A DNA stretch of 5,284 nt from contig JAJQBF010000269.1 of assembly GCA_021203425.1 (NCBI GenBank), forward strand, positions 1 through 5,284, written 5' to 3'. Positions 5,132-5,284 of this stretch are shown here, in pieces (position 1 is the first letter of the stretch; each line of letters begins with the position of its first letter). Below the pieces are notes generated by a model. The model worked only from the letters and a program-made list of their open reading frames with translations, ran no database searches and was not told where the DNA came from. Both the position numbers and the translations under genes were made by a program. The stretch is from Clostridiales bacterium (GTDB taxonomy: Bacteria > Bacillota > Clostridia > Lachnospirales > CAG-274).

Positions 5132-5284
5132 TTTTTTTAATCAAAATAATTTAAAAGTGTTGAAGTTGTTCATATAAGCATAGTCAAAGTAATAACTTAC
5201 GGGTAAGCCGCTTCAAGGCAGATAGAACCGGGTCACGCTTAAGCCCTCCTCTAAGCACACCTATTCATAAACACTTTATTAAAT
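5132..5284 (-). promoter_or_regulatory. Leader/upstream region of the SLH gene, with possible RNA hairpins and a possible micro-ORF; no substantial gene
   Basis: Read on the minus strand, this stretch holds three structural hints. TGTGCTTA (5259-5252) can pair with TAAGCGTG (5241-5234), using three G-T wobbles. CTTA/TAAG closes a CCCG loop (5207-5196). An 8-bp inverted repeat AAAGTGTT (5277-5270)/AACACTTT (5161-5154) encloses the whole. A seven-codon frame, GTG to TGA (5236-5213), follows an AGGAGG. A TTGACT at 5187-5182 resembles a -35 box, but no fitting -10 is seen at 16-18 bases. No known riboswitch class was recognised. Confidence 0.35.

Noticed and set aside
5159..5187. Sigma-A promoter with TTGACT at 5187-5182
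   Set aside because: The base hexamers at 16-18 spacing do not resemble TATAAT, and the AT-rich TATATG downstream is only five bases away, so no promoter can be defended.
5165..5260. Known riboswitch or small RNA (FMN, c-di-GMP, SAM, cobalamin, SRP RNA, 6S RNA)
   Set aside because: A GTGACCCG stretch recalls part of the FMN element, but the other conserved FMN blocks are missing, and no core of the other classes was found.

Overview
The window looks like a piece of a spore-forming, low-to-moderate GC member of the Clostridia (Bacillota). Two things point there: a spore-coat morphogenesis gene of the SipL type (repeated SPOCS/DUF3794 domains plus a C-terminal LysM), and a large secreted protein carrying three S-layer homology (SLH) motifs and long Thr/Glu/Ala/Ser linkers like those of gut and rumen Clostridia. 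The genus cannot be fixed from the sequence.

Left third (1-1542, + strand): one gene, open at the left window edge, resembling sipL. As given it is split over three frames. It reads in frame 2 to a stop at 716-718, continues in frame 3 to a stop at 1191-1193, and finishes in frame 1 at 1540-1542. Removing one A from the A7 run (683-689) and one A from the A8 run (1164-1171) restores a single protein of at least 512 residues with three SPOCS-like repeats and a LysM domain. Both breaks lie next to the conserved Pro-Phe motif of a SPOCS repeat. They are either homopolymer sequencing errors, true pseudogene lesions or, less likely, slippage sites.

Middle (1543-1659): a short convergent intergenic region with a strong GC hairpin flanked by T/A runs, a likely bidirectional terminator shared by both genes.

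Right two thirds (1660-5118, - strand): one intact 1152-residue exported protein. It has a signal peptide, two copies of an unrecognised beta-rich module ending in a YYFGGVGTNVY motif, two cohesin-like beta-sandwich domains, a long Thr/Ser/Gly/Glu linker, three SLH motifs with intact TRAE, and a lysine- and arginine-free acidic tail. It reads as a cell-surface anchoring, scaffoldin-like protein. Its start is GTG behind a near-perfect ribosome binding site.

Right edge (5132-5284): no substantial gene. It is the leader of the SLH gene and holds possible RNA structure plus a possible seven-codon micro-ORF whose Shine-Dalgarno-like sequence lies in a hairpin loop.

The two main genes converge and show no sign of working together. 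One concerns spore coat assembly, the other vegetative cell-surface architecture.
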